DNA from: Streptomyces sp. Root1304
Lineage (GTDB): Bacteria > Actinomycetota > Actinomycetes > Streptomycetales > Streptomycetaceae
Length of the DNA stretch: 64,000 nucleotides
Reading direction: 5' to 3'
NCBI RefSeq assembly: GCF_001426405.1
Contig: NZ_LMEP01000012.1
Location: 77,948 to 141,947 of the forward strand
Shown: piece after piece, positions 18,342 to 26,934 of the stretch
Layout of the letters: each line of letters starts with the position of its first letter
Numbering within the stretch: position 1 is the first letter of the stretch
The notes under the pieces: generated by a model
Told to the model about the DNA's origin: nothing
What the model saw: only the letters and a program-made list of their open reading frames with translations
The model's database searches: none
Position numbers and translations under genes: made by a program

Positions 18342-18521
18342 GTGCGGTGCATGAGTACGACCGTAGGGCGGCCGCCGGGAGGGGCTCAAGGGTTCCCCGG
18401 GGTGTGCCACGCGACTGCAACGGCGCTGCCACACCCCGTTCACAGTCGTACGGCCAAGGACTGAGGCCGACCGGGACTCCTGACAGGGGTCACCGGGCGA
18501 TTGACCTCTTACTCTGGGGGA

Positions 18522-20036
18522 ATGAGCGCCCTCGAACCCCGCGACGCCGCGGCGGACCCCGACACAGCCGTCACCGCCGACGTCGCCCCCCGCCCCGCCC
18601 CCAGGACCGCCGTCCCCGACGGCGACGGCGCCGAGGACTCCGTCCTCGACTCCGCCCACCGGGCGCTCAGCATCGGCATCGTCTCCGTCGTCCTGCTCAT
18701 CGCCTTCGAGGCGACCGCCGTCGGCACGGCCATGCCCGTCGCCGCCCGCGAGCTGAACGGCGTGTCCGTCTACGCCTTCGCCTTCTCCGCGTACTTCACC
18801 ACCAGCCTCTTCGCCATGGTCCTGGCCGGGCAGTGGTCCGACCGCAGCGGGCCGCTCGCGCCCCTCACCGTCGGCATCAGCGCCTTCGCTGCCGGACTGC
18901 TGCTCTCCGGGACCGCGGGCACCATGTGGCTGTTCATCCTCGGCCGGGCCGTGCAGGGCCTCGGCGGCGGGCTCGTGATCGTCGCGCTGTACGTGATCGT
19001 CGGCCGGGCCTACGCCGAACACCTCAGGCCCGCGATCATGGCCGCCTTCGCCGCCAGCTGGGTCGTCCCCTCCGTCGTCGGCCCCCTCGCCTCCGGCACC
19101 GTCACCGAGCACCTCGGCTGGCGCTGGGTCTTCCTCGGCATCCCCGTCCTCGTCGTCTTCCCGCTGGCCCTCGCGCTCCCCGCGATCCGCCGTACCGCCT
19201 CCGGCCCCGCCGACCCGACCGTGCCCGTAGCCCCCTGGGACCGGCGCCGCATCCGGCTCGCGCTCGCCATATCGGCGGGCGCGGCGCTCCTCCAGTACGC
19301 GGGCCAGGAGCTGCGCTGGCTCGCGCTGGTCCCCGCCGCCGCCGGCGTCGCCCTCCTCGTGCCCGCCGTCCGGGGGCTGCTCCCGCAGGGCACCTGCCGG
19401 GCCGCCCGCGGCCTGCCGTCCGTCGTCCTGCTGCGGGGCATCGCCGCCGGCGCGTTCATCGCGGCCGAGTCCTTCGTACCGCTGATGCTCGTCACCCAGC
19501 GCGGCCTGAGCCCCACCCTGGCCGGGCTCTCCCTCGCCATGGGCGGCCTCACCTGGGCGCTCGGCTCCTGGATCCAGGCCCGGCCGTGGACGGAGCCGTA
19601 CCGGGAGAAGCTCGTCGTCCTCGGCATGGTCCTCGTCGCGCTCGCCATCGCCGCCGCCCCGACCGTGCTGATCGCCGCGGTGCCGGTGTGGGTGCTCGCG
19701 GTGGCCTGGGCGCTCGGCTGCCTCGGCATGGGCGCGGTGATCGCCTCCACGAGCGTGCTGCTGATGAAGCTGTCCGCGCCGGAGGAGGTCGGCGCGAACT
19801 CGGCCGCCCTCCAGATCTCGGACGGCCTCTCCAACGTGCTGCTGCTCGCGGCGGGCGGCGCGGCGTTCGCGGCGCTGGGCGGCGGGGCGGTCGGCCACGC
19901 GGTCACGACCGCGACGGGCACGGGCTCCCACCCCGGGGCCTTCGTGGCGGTCTTCCTGCCGATGGCGGGGGTGGCGGCGGTGGGAGCGTGGGTCGCGACC
20001 CGGCTGCACGGGACGGAGGGGGCGGCGCGGGGGTAG
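18522..20036 (+). CDS. MFS transporter (multidrug efflux type)
   Basis: A 504-residue major facilitator protein with a ~45-residue cytoplasmic Asp/Ala/Pro-rich N-terminus and about 12-14 transmembrane helices. The motif-A-like loop is GQWSDRSGPLAPL, and GRAVQGLGGGLVIVALYVIVG is the helix-5 antiporter-type motif seen in drug exporters, pointing to proton-driven efflux. ATG 18522 directly follows GGGGGA, a close ribosome site; an in-frame TTG at 18501 is possible but lacks one. It is monocistronic, and the next gene is ~200 bp away. No regulator is adjacent, so the substrate is unknown. Confidence 0.85.
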   Translation: MSALEPRDAAADPDTAVTADVAPRPAPRTAVPDGDGAEDSVLDSAHRALSIGIVSVVLLIAFEATAVGTAMPVAARELNGVSVYAFAFSAYFTTSLFAMVLAGQWSDRSGPLAPLTVGISAFAAGLLLSGTAGTMWLFILGRAVQGLGGGLVIVALYVIVGRAYAEHLRPAIMAAFAASWVVPSVVGPLASGTVTEHLGWRWVFLGIPVLVVFPLALALPAIRRTASGPADPTVPVAPWDRRRIRLALAISAGAALLQYAGQELRWLALVPAAAGVALLVPAVRGLLPQGTCRAARGLPSVVLLRGIAAGAFIAAESFVPLMLVTQRGLSPTLAGLSLAMGGLTWALGSWIQARPWTEPYREKLVVLGMVLVALAIAAAPTVLIAAVPVWVLAVAWALGCLGMGAVIASTSVLLMKLSAPEEVGANSAALQISDGLSNVLLLAAGGAAFAALGGGAVGHAVTTATGTGSHPGAFVAVFLPMAGVAAVGAWVATRLHGTEGAARG

Positions 20037-20243
20037 GGGTGACCTGGAGTCGCGTGGGGGTGGCTCGGGGGGCGGTCGGGGCGGCGCCAAGGCGCTGGCC
20101 GGGGTGGCGCCAGGTTGGGCGCCCGGCGCCCCGTGGGGCGTATCGGATGGGCGGAAGGGCCCGCCGCTCGCGAGGCGGGGAGCCCCCCGCCCCCGCCACA
20201 TAACCCGTCGCCCCCACCCCACCCACCCCCCTACCCTCACGTC

Positions 20244-20432
20244 ATGCGTGACATCACCCTTCCGGTCGGCGACGGGTTCGCCGATCTCGCCGACGCCCGG
20301 GGCGTCACCCCCGAGGAGCTGGCCCAGCAGGCCCTCGCCCGGTTTCTGGACGTCGAGGCCACCGTCGTACGGCACCACGCCCTGCGTCTCGCCCTGCGGC
20401 ACGGCTCCCTCCTGAGGAGGCTCGGCGCATGA
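20244..20432 (+). CDS. antitoxin of a Doc-type toxin-antitoxin pair
   Basis: A 62-residue protein starting MRDITLPV, with a short beta strand followed by two helices (the second reads VTPEELAQQALARFLD). This is a small ribbon-helix-helix or Phd-like antitoxin layout. Its last codon overlaps the toxin start (ATGA at 20429-20432), giving tight translational coupling as expected for an antitoxin-first TA operon. Antitoxins of this kind neutralise Doc by inserting a C-terminal helix into the kinase/AMPylation cleft and repress their own promoter. Family assignment rests mainly on the linked toxin. Confidence 0.72.
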   Translation: MRDITLPVGDGFADLADARGVTPEELAQQALARFLDVEATVVRHHALRLALRHGSLLRRLGA

Positions 20433-20821
20433 CCGCGTCCGCGACCACACGGTTCCTGACCGTCGCCGAGGTCGAGGGGATCGCCCGGACCGCCTTCACC
20501 GGCGAGGGCCGGCCCGAGCTGCGGGCCCCGGGGCTCCTGGAGTCCGCCGTGCACCGGCCGAGGGCGCGGATGTTCGGCGAGAGCGCCTACACCGACCTCT
20601 GGGAGCAGGCCGCCGTCCTGCTCCACGCGCTCGCCGCCAACCACCCCTTCGTCGACGGGAACAAGCGCGCCGCCTGGCTCTCCGCGGCGACCTTCCTCGC
20701 CGTGAACGGAGTCGATCTCGCCGAGGCCGACGAGGACCGCGCGTATGCGCTGGTCATCGACGTCGCAGCCGGCACCGAGGCGGATATTCCGGGCATCGCG
20801 CGGCGTCTTCGGGAGCTGTGA
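20429..20821 (+). CDS. Doc-type (Fic fold) toxin
   Basis: A 130-residue Fic/Doc-fold protein. The active-site loop reads HPFVDGNKRAAW, matching the Doc consensus H-x-F-x-x-x-N-K-R rather than the GNGR of AMPylating Fic enzymes. Doc of phage P1 phosphorylates EF-Tu and arrests translation, and this loop predicts the same chemistry. Length is typical (Doc is 126 residues). It overlaps the antitoxin gene by four bases. It could serve growth control or phage defence; no adjacent mobile element was found. Confidence 0.88.
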   Translation: MTASATTRFLTVAEVEGIARTAFTGEGRPELRAPGLLESAVHRPRARMFGESAYTDLWEQAAVLLHALAANHPFVDGNKRAAWLSAATFLAVNGVDLAEADEDRAYALVIDVAAGTEADIPGIARRLREL

Positions 20822-20930
20822 GGACTGTCTCAAGCGACCTCGCCACACCCTCGCCGAGGGTGGGGCGAGACACCCGCACCGGTAAGGTGGCCCGGTTGTC
20901 ATATCTGGACGAGCGTCGAACCCGGAGATC

Positions 20931-22724
20931 GTGACTACTACCACCACCTCCTCCCATCACCTCTCTCCCGCCTTCCCCGGACGGGCCCCCTGGGGTACCG
21001 CGGGCAAGCTGCGCGCCTGGCAGCAGGGCGCGATGGAGCGGTACCTCCAGGAGCAGCCCCGTGACTTCCTCGCCGTCGCCACCCCCGGCGCCGGCAAGAC
21101 GACCTTCGCGCTGACCCTGGCGTCCTGGCTGCTGCACCACCACGTCGTGCAGCAGATCACCGTCGTCGCGCCCACCGAGCACCTCAAGAAGCAGTGGGCC
21201 GCCGCCGCCGCGCGCATAGGGATCAAGCTGGACCCGGACTACAGCGCCGGGCCGCTCAGCAAGGAGTACGACGGGGTCGCCATCACCTACGCCGGCGTCG
21301 GAGTCCGGCCCATGCTCCACCGCAACCGCTGCGAGCAGCGCAAGACCCTCGTCATCCTCGACGAGATCCACCACGCCGGTGACTCCAAGTCCTGGGGCGA
21401 GGCCTGCCTGGAGGCCTTCGAGCCCGCCACCCGGCGGCTCGCCCTCACCGGCACCCCCTTCCGCTCCGACACCAACCCGATCCCCTTCGTCACGTACGAG
21501 GAGGGGAACGACGGCATCCGGCGGTCGTCGGCGGACTACACGTACGGCTACGGCAACGCCCTCGGCGACGGCGTCGTCCGGCCCGTCATCTTCCTCTCCT
21601 ACAGCGGCAACATGCGCTGGCGCACCAAGGCCGGCGACGAGATCGCCGCCCGCCTGGGCGAGCCGATGACGAAGGACGCCGTCTCGCAGGCCTGGCGCAC
21701 CGCGCTGGACGCCAAGGGCGACTGGATGCCGAACGTGCTGCGCGCCGCCGACCAGCGGCTCACCGAGGTCCGGAAGTCGATCCCCGACGCGGGCGGCCTC
21801 GTCATCGCCTCCGACCAGGACTCGGCCCGCTCCTACGCCAAGCTGATCCGCGAGATCACCGGCACCAAGGCCACCGTCGTCCTCTCCGACGACACCGGCG
21901 CCTCGAACCGCATCGACGAGTTCAGCGAGAACAACGACCGCTGGATGGTCGCCGTCCGCATGGTGTCCGAGGGCGTCGACGTACCCCGCCTCTCCGTGGG
22001 CGTGTACGCGACGACCATCTCGACCCCGCTGTTCTTCGCGCAGGCCGTCGGACGATTCGTGCGTTCGCGCAGGCGCGGCGAGACCGCCTCCGTGTTCCTT
22101 CCGACGATCCCCAGCCTCCTCGGTTTCGCCAACGAGATGGAGGTCGAGCGCGACCACGTCCTCGACAAGCCCAAGCGGGCCGGCGAGGACGAGGACCCGT
22201 ACGCCGAGTCCGAGAAGGAGCTGGCGGAGGCCGAGCGCCAGCAGGACGAGGACACCGGCGAGCAGGACATGCTGCCCTTCGAGGCGCTGGAGTCCGACGC
22301 CGTCTTCGACCGCGTCCTCTACAACAGCGCCGAGTTCGGCATGCAGGCCCACCCCGGCAGCGAGGAGGAGCAGGACTACCTCGGCATCCCGGGCCTGCTC
22401 GAACCCGACCAGGTCCAGCTGCTGCTGCAGAAGCGCCAGGCCCGGCAGATCGCGCACAGCCGCAAGAAGCCGGACGACGAGGCGGACCTGCTCGAACTTC
22501 CCGCCGAGCGACGCCCTGTCGTTTCCCACAAGGAACTCCTGGAGCTGCGCAAGCAGCTCAACACGATGGTCGGCGCGTACGTCCACCAGACCGGCAAGCC
22601 GCACGGCGTGATCCACACCGAGCTGCGCCGGGTCTGCGGCGGCCCGCCGAGCGCGGAGGCCACCGCCGGCCAGATCCGTGAGCGGATCAAGAAGGTCCAG
22701 GAGTGGGCCACCCGGATGCGGTGA
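20931..22724 (+). CDS. SF2 DEAH-box helicase
   Basis: A 597-residue superfamily 2 helicase. Motif I is ATPGAGKTT, motif II DEIHH (DEAH class), motif III LTGTPFRSD, and motif VI QAVGRFVRSRRRGE, so both RecA lobes are present. The C-terminal ~200 residues are highly charged (Glu/Asp/Lys runs) with no recognised domain. GTG 20931 has GGAG five bases upstream. Streptomycetes carry such a conserved stand-alone helicase of unknown role; UvsW/XPB-like DNA repair functions are the closest well-known comparison. It follows the Doc pair by 109 bp, but I see no defence partner genes that would make it a defence system. Confidence 0.85.
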   Translation: MTTTTTSSHHLSPAFPGRAPWGTAGKLRAWQQGAMERYLQEQPRDFLAVATPGAGKTTFALTLASWLLHHHVVQQITVVAPTEHLKKQWAAAAARIGIKLDPDYSAGPLSKEYDGVAITYAGVGVRPMLHRNRCEQRKTLVILDEIHHAGDSKSWGEACLEAFEPATRRLALTGTPFRSDTNPIPFVTYEEGNDGIRRSSADYTYGYGNALGDGVVRPVIFLSYSGNMRWRTKAGDEIAARLGEPMTKDAVSQAWRTALDAKGDWMPNVLRAADQRLTEVRKSIPDAGGLVIASDQDSARSYAKLIREITGTKATVVLSDDTGASNRIDEFSENNDRWMVAVRMVSEGVDVPRLSVGVYATTISTPLFFAQAVGRFVRSRRRGETASVFLPTIPSLLGFANEMEVERDHVLDKPKRAGEDEDPYAESEKELAEAERQQDEDTGEQDMLPFEALESDAVFDRVLYNSAEFGMQAHPGSEEEQDYLGIPGLLEPDQVQLLLQKRQARQIAHSRKKPDDEADLLELPAERRPVVSHKELLELRKQLNTMVGAYVHQTGKPHGVIHTELRRVCGGPPSAEATAGQIRERIKKVQEWATRMR

Positions 22725-22772
22725 CCCGCGGCGGCGGGGGATGCGGCTGAGGCCGCCCGCGGAGCACATGGC

Positions 22773-22806
22773 TGAGGCCCGTACGACGGCGTTCGTACGG
22801 GCCTCA
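22773..22806 (+). terminator. terminator after the SF2 helicase
   Basis: A perfect 14-bp stem: TGAGGCCCGTACGA (22773-22786) against TCGTACGGGCCTCA (22793-22806), with loop CGGCGT. It lies 48 bp after the helicase stop. Confidence 0.62.
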
Positions 22807-23194
22807 CTCGTCCCACCGCGGCGGAACCGGCATGTGCGGGACCGGCCTGCGGGACCGGCATCGGAGACCGGCCCCCACGGTCGGCCTCCGGGCACCTTCC
22901 ACGCTACGGGCACGACATAGCCGATCTTGTCCGCCAAAGTCCCGTGTGCGACCGACGAAGGTCCCGAACCGTCTCTATCCGGTCGTCGGCGCCCGGATTC
23001 TGGACGAGGTCTTCCGCTGAGCGGAGCGGGTCGCTACTGTCCCGGCTCAAAAGCAATCGCCCCGTGGCAGCGCCGCCGCGGAGCGCAGCCGGTGTACCCC
23101 TTCCTGCCGGCGGCCTCTGACGTGCGTCGCCGACGGGACCGGCGTCGCGATCCCGTGAGAGCCCGCCGCCACTCACTCCGAAGGAGAGGGCGTC
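22807..23194 (+). other. non-coding stretch before the IclR regulator
   Basis: About 390 bp without a credible gene; short open frames here are basic and lack ribosome sites. It holds a run of GGGACCGGC-like repeats (about 22838-22875), a less GC-rich section around 22920-23070 that probably carries the promoter, and an excellent ribosome site (AAGGAGAGGG) just before 23195. I see no RNA motif. Confidence 0.4.
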
Positions 23195-23836
23195 GTGACC
23201 GCGGAGACCTCCCAGACGCTCGACCGGGGACTCAGAGTCCTCAAACTGCTCGCCGACACCGACCACGGCCTGACCGTCACCGAGTTGTCCAACAAACTCG
23301 GCGTCAACCGGACCGTGGTCTACCGTCTGCTCGCCACCCTCGAACAGCACGCCCTCGTCCGCCGCGACCTCGGCGGGCGCGCCCGCGTCGGCCTCGGTGT
23401 GCTGCGGCTCGGCCGCCAGGTCCACCCCCTGGTGCGGGAGGCCGCGCTGCCCGCGCTCCGCTCGCTCGCCGAGGACATCGGGGCGACGGCCCACCTGACG
23501 CTGGTCGACGGGGCGGAGGCGCTCGCGGTCGCGGTCGTCGAACCGACCTGGACCGACTACCACGTCGCCTACCGGGCCGGGTTCCGCCACCCGCTCGACC
23601 GGGGCGCGGCCGGCCGGGCCATCCTCGCCGCCCGCCAGGGCGGCCTGATCGAACCGGGCTTCACCCTCACCCACGGCGAACTGGAGGCCGGCGCGAGCGG
23701 CGCGGCCGCGCCCCTGGTCGGCGTGACCGGGGTCGAGGGCAGCGTCGGCGTCGTCATGCTCGCGGACGCGGTGCCGGAACGGGTCGGCCCGAGGGTGGTC
23801 GACGCCGCCCGAGAGGTCGCGGACGCGCTGCGGTAG
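23195..23836 (+). CDS. IclR-family transcriptional regulator
   Basis: A 213-residue regulator. The N-terminal winged helix (about 1-65) contains LTVTELSNKLGVNRTVVYRLLATLEQ, a typical IclR helix-turn-helix, followed by the linker LGGRARVGLGVLRLGR. The effector-binding domain (about 80-213) is some 30 residues shorter than usual (~250) but keeps GRAILA and the terminal VVDAAREVADALR helix. The GTG start follows a near-perfect AAGGAGAGGG. No adjacent catabolic gene shares its direction, so its target is not apparent; the neighbouring ArsR-type gene is convergent. Confidence 0.85.
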   Translation: MTAETSQTLDRGLRVLKLLADTDHGLTVTELSNKLGVNRTVVYRLLATLEQHALVRRDLGGRARVGLGVLRLGRQVHPLVREAALPALRSLAEDIGATAHLTLVDGAEALAVAVVEPTWTDYHVAYRAGFRHPLDRGAAGRAILAARQGGLIEPGFTLTHGELEAGASGAAAPLVGVTGVEGSVGVVMLADAVPERVGPRVVDAAREVADALR

Positions 23837-23869
23837 GACGCGGAAACGCGACCGCTGCGGCGGCCACGC

Positions 23870-24826
23870 CTACGGCGCCGGTGCCGCCAGCAGCCCGCCC
23901 AGGGCCGTGCGTTCGTGCTGGACCGATCTCCCCGTGCGGGTGGTCGTGATCAGGCCCGCCGCGCGGAGCGCCGCCGCGTGGGCCGAGGCCGTCGCGTTGC
24001 TGACGCCCAGCCTGCGGGCCAGCGCCGTCGTCGTACGGCCCTCCTCCAGCGCGTACAGCAGCTCCGTGCGCGTGCGGCCGAGGACCGCCGCCAGGGCTTC
24101 GGCCGGGGCGGCGGTGCCCGGGACCGGCGGCAGGCCCCCGCCCGCCGGGTAGGTGAGGACCACCGGGCGGTCCGGCAGGTCCTGGACCAGCGGGCCGCCC
24201 CGCCAGTGGAAGGTCGGCAGCAGGACCAGGCCCCGGCCGTCGAGCCGGACCTCGCGCGGCGCACCCGGGCACTCCCACACCCCGTCCCGCAGGCGCGAGC
24301 CCGGCACCACGGCCGTCAGGGCGGCTTCGAGACCCCGCTCGGCCGCCGTCAGCGCGTGCCGGGTGAACTCCGCCCGGTGCAGGTCCTGCACCAGCGGCCA
24401 CACCGGGGCGAGGACCGCCTCGTACGCCGCCCGCTGCGCCCGGTCGAACGTGCGCCAGGCCCCGGCCTCCCCGTCGTGCAGGGCCCGGATCCACGGCGGT
24501 ACGCGGCCCCCGCCCGCGTACACCCGCGCCAGCTCGGAACGGACGAAATCCGGCCGCGCCTCACGGATCAGCGCGAAGCCCTCCTCGCGGGTCTCACCGA
24601 GGACGTCGAGGAAGTACGGGGCCGCCCCGCCCGGCACCAGCTCCGCCAGCGGCTCGGCCGCGCCCGGCAGCGCGCGCAGCACCCTGCCCCGCCAGCTCCC
24701 GAAGAGCAGCCCCTCGTGCGGGGCGCCGAGCATCATCAGTGCCGCGTGCAGCTCCGGGAGGGGGGACGGCCGGGGCGCGAACCGCACCCGGGTGAGGTCC
24801 TCCGCCGTGAAATGGATGCGCAACAC
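23870..24826 (-). CDS. ArsR-like winged-helix regulator with N-terminal DUF5937-type domain
   Basis: A 318-residue regulator. The C-terminal ~75 residues carry a winged helix: LGRTRTELLYALEEGRTTTALARRLG, then SNATASAHAAALRAAGLI and a wing with TTRTGRSVQHE. The N-terminal ~240 residues are a soluble alpha/beta region like the DUF5937 domain found ahead of ArsR-type domains in Streptomyces (assigned from memory). GTG 24826 begins conserved sequence (LRIHFTAEDLTRVRF). It is divergent from the secreted esterase gene across 92 bp and so may control it or itself. No metal-binding Cys cluster is visible, arguing against a metal sensor. Confidence 0.78.
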   Translation of the reverse strand: MLRIHFTAEDLTRVRFAPRPSPLPELHAALMMLGAPHEGLLFGSWRGRVLRALPGAAEPLAELVPGGAAPYFLDVLGETREEGFALIREARPDFVRSELARVYAGGGRVPPWIRALHDGEAGAWRTFDRAQRAAYEAVLAPVWPLVQDLHRAEFTRHALTAAERGLEAALTAVVPGSRLRDGVWECPGAPREVRLDGRGLVLLPTFHWRGGPLVQDLPDRPVVLTYPAGGGLPPVPGTAAPAEALAAVLGRTRTELLYALEEGRTTTALARRLGVSNATASAHAAALRAAGLITTTRTGRSVQHERTALGGLLAAPAP

Positions 24827-24918
24827 CCGTCCGTCCCCCTCCGTCGTCGTTCCGCAAGCCTTTCGGGCCGGGCCTGAACCTTCGCGCACGTCCCCCACCC
24901 CGTTCCAGGATGCCGTCC

Positions 24919-26121
24919 ATGACCCACCGCATCGCACCAGCCCACCGCATCGCGTCCGGCAGCGCCCCGGCCGACACCCCTTCCGGCACGCCGACCGGCT
25001 TCGCGCCCAGCCGCCGCACCGTCACCAGGGCCGCTCTCCTCGGTGCCGCCGCCACGTTCCTCGGCGCCGCCCCCGCGCGGGCGGCCGATCCGGCCGCCCT
25101 GCGGCTGCCCGCGCCGACCGGCCCCCACCGCGTCGGTCTCCGCACCCACGTCCTCACCGACACCACCCGGGCCGACCCGTGGGAGCCCGCGAGCGGCGTA
25201 CGCGAGGTCAAGATCAGCGTCCTGTACCCGGCCCGCACGGTCCGCGGCTGCCCGCGCGTCCCCCAGCTCACCCCCACCGAGGCGGAGGACTTCACCGGTC
25301 TCGCGCCCATGGTGCACCCCGGGCTCCCGGCCGGCGGCGCCGACTGGGGCGCGGTCCTCACCCACGGGCACCTGAACGCCCCCGCCCTCCCCGGGCGCCG
25401 CCCCGTACTCCTCTACGTCCCCGGCGGCGGCGACTCCCGCACCCTGGGCACGAGCCTCGCCGAGGACCTGGCGAGCCACGGGCACGTCGTGGTCCTCGTC
25501 GACCACCCCGGCGACGCGAGCCAGGTGGAGCTGCCCAGCGGGATGCGGTACACCGTGCTGCGCGGGGACCCGGACCCGGCGACCTTCCGCACCATGATCG
25601 AGACCAGGGTCGCCGACCTCCGCTTCGTCCTCGGCCGGCTCGGGAGCCTGCCCCTCGCCCCGTTCATGGACCTGGGCCGGATCGGTGTCTACGGGCACTC
25701 GGCGGGCGGCACCGCCGCCGTCCACGCCCTGGCCGCCGACGACCGGATCGGCGCGGGCGTGAACCTGGAGGGCTACCTCGACCTCGACCCGGCCGCCCTG
25801 GACGGCCTCGACCGGCCGCTGCTCATGTTCCGCACCGACGGATTCGAGCACGCCGGCCGCCTCGAATCCTCCTGGGCGGGGATCCCGGCCCCGCGGATCA
25901 CACTGACCGGCGCCAACCACTGGGTCTTCAGCGACTACGCCTTCCTCGTCCCGCAGCTCCAGGCCGCCGGGCTCGTCACCGCGGAGACCAGGGCCGCGCT
26001 GATCGGGCCCGCCGACCCCGCGGTGGCCTTCGCCCTCGTACGCCGCCGGGTACGGTCCTTCTTCGTCGGGCAGCTGCCGGTCCCCGCGCCCCCGGCCCGG
26101 CACCGGCCCGCGTCCCAGTAG
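24919..26121 (+). CDS. secreted alpha/beta-hydrolase (PAF-acetylhydrolase-like esterase), Tat signal
   Basis: A 400-residue exported esterase. A twin-arginine signal SRRTVTRAALLGAAATF (about 31-47) ends at APARA-AD near residue 55. The hydrolase core has an HPGD block after a strand, nucleophile S261 in GHSAG, probable acid D307 in FRTDG and His334 in GANHW. The segment YVPGGGDSRTLGTSLAEDL is characteristic of PAF acetylhydrolase/plasma lipase-type proteins. I chose ATG 24919 because AGGA sits eight bases upstream; ATG 24910 is an alternative. Divergent from the ArsR-type regulator. The natural ester substrate is unknown. Confidence 0.82.
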   Translation: MTHRIAPAHRIASGSAPADTPSGTPTGFAPSRRTVTRAALLGAAATFLGAAPARAADPAALRLPAPTGPHRVGLRTHVLTDTTRADPWEPASGVREVKISVLYPARTVRGCPRVPQLTPTEAEDFTGLAPMVHPGLPAGGADWGAVLTHGHLNAPALPGRRPVLLYVPGGGDSRTLGTSLAEDLASHGHVVVLVDHPGDASQVELPSGMRYTVLRGDPDPATFRTMIETRVADLRFVLGRLGSLPLAPFMDLGRIGVYGHSAGGTAAVHALAADDRIGAGVNLEGYLDLDPAALDGLDRPLLMFRTDGFEHAGRLESSWAGIPAPRITLTGANHWVFSDYAFLVPQLQAAGLVTAETRAALIGPADPAVAFALVRRRVRSFFVGQLPVPAPPARHRPASQ

Positions 26122-26130
26122 ATTGGGGGC

Positions 26131-26934
26131 GTGCTCTCCGGTCTCTCCCGCCTCTCCCGTCCCCGCGCGCTCGCGGTGTGCGCGCTGCCGGTCGCCGCGC
26201 TCTTCGCCGTCGTCGCGCTCGCGCCGCTGCCGTTCGCCATCGCGCAGCCCGGCACCACCGCCGACGTGCTCGGCAAGGACCAGGGGCGGGAGGTCATCAC
26301 GATCACCGGCGCCCCGGTCCGCCCCACCCAGGGGCAGCTGCGGATGACGACGATCCTCGCCACCGGGCCGTCCACCGAGGTCGACCTCGCGGACGTGACC
26401 GACGCCTGGTTCCGCACCGACCGGGCCGTCCTGCCGCACGACTCCGTCTACCCCTCGGGGAAGTCCGACGCCGAGATCGAGAAGCACAACCTCGGGCAGA
26501 TGCAGGAGTCGCAGGACGCGGCCGCCCTCGCCGCCCTCGGCTACCTCAAGAAGGACCCCGAGAAGGTGAAGGTGACCCTGCACCTCGCCGACATCGGCGG
26601 GCCCAGCGCCGGGCTGCTCTTCTCCCTCGGCATCGTCGACAAGCTCGACGGCGACGGGAACGGCGGTGACCTCACCGGCGGCCGGACCGTCGCCGGCACG
26701 GGCACGATCGAACCGGACGGCACGGTCGGCGCGGTCGGCGGCGTCTCCCTCAAGACGCAGGCCGCCGCCCGCGACGGGGCCACCGTCTTCCTCGTACCGA
26801 AGGCCGAGTGCTCGGACGCGCGGGCGGAGCTGCCGAAGGGGCTGCGGCTCGTCCCCGTCACCGCGCTCAGCGACGCGGTGTCGTCCCTCCGGAACCTGGA
26901 ACAGGGACAGGAGTCGAAGGTTCCGTCCTGCTGA
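26131..26934 (+). CDS. membrane-anchored Lon-like S16 protease domain protein
   Basis: A 267-residue protein with one N-terminal membrane helix (about 15-38) and an extracellular S16 fold. The Ser/Lys dyad of Lon proteases is visible: S159 in GGPSAGL and K208 in SLKTQAAARDGA, 49 residues apart. This is the organisation of actinobacterial YlbL-like proteins, but without an obvious PDZ domain. No ATPase domain is attached, so unfolding would need a partner. GTG 26131 starts right after GGGGGC. Its 3' end overlaps the convergent MFS gene by 68 bp. Probably a cell-surface quality-control protease; substrate unknown. Confidence 0.8.
   Translation: MLSGLSRLSRPRALAVCALPVAALFAVVALAPLPFAIAQPGTTADVLGKDQGREVITITGAPVRPTQGQLRMTTILATGPSTEVDLADVTDAWFRTDRAVLPHDSVYPSGKSDAEIEKHNLGQMQESQDAAALAALGYLKKDPEKVKVTLHLADIGGPSAGLLFSLGIVDKLDGDGNGGDLTGGRTVAGTGTIEPDGTVGAVGGVSLKTQAAARDGATVFLVPKAECSDARAELPKGLRLVPVTALSDAVSSLRNLEQGQESKVPSC

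Noticed and set aside
20931..22724. Helicase as part of a restriction or defence operon
   Set aside because: No methyltransferase, nuclease or other defence partner is adjacent; only the Doc pair lies nearby, which is kept as a low-interest finding.
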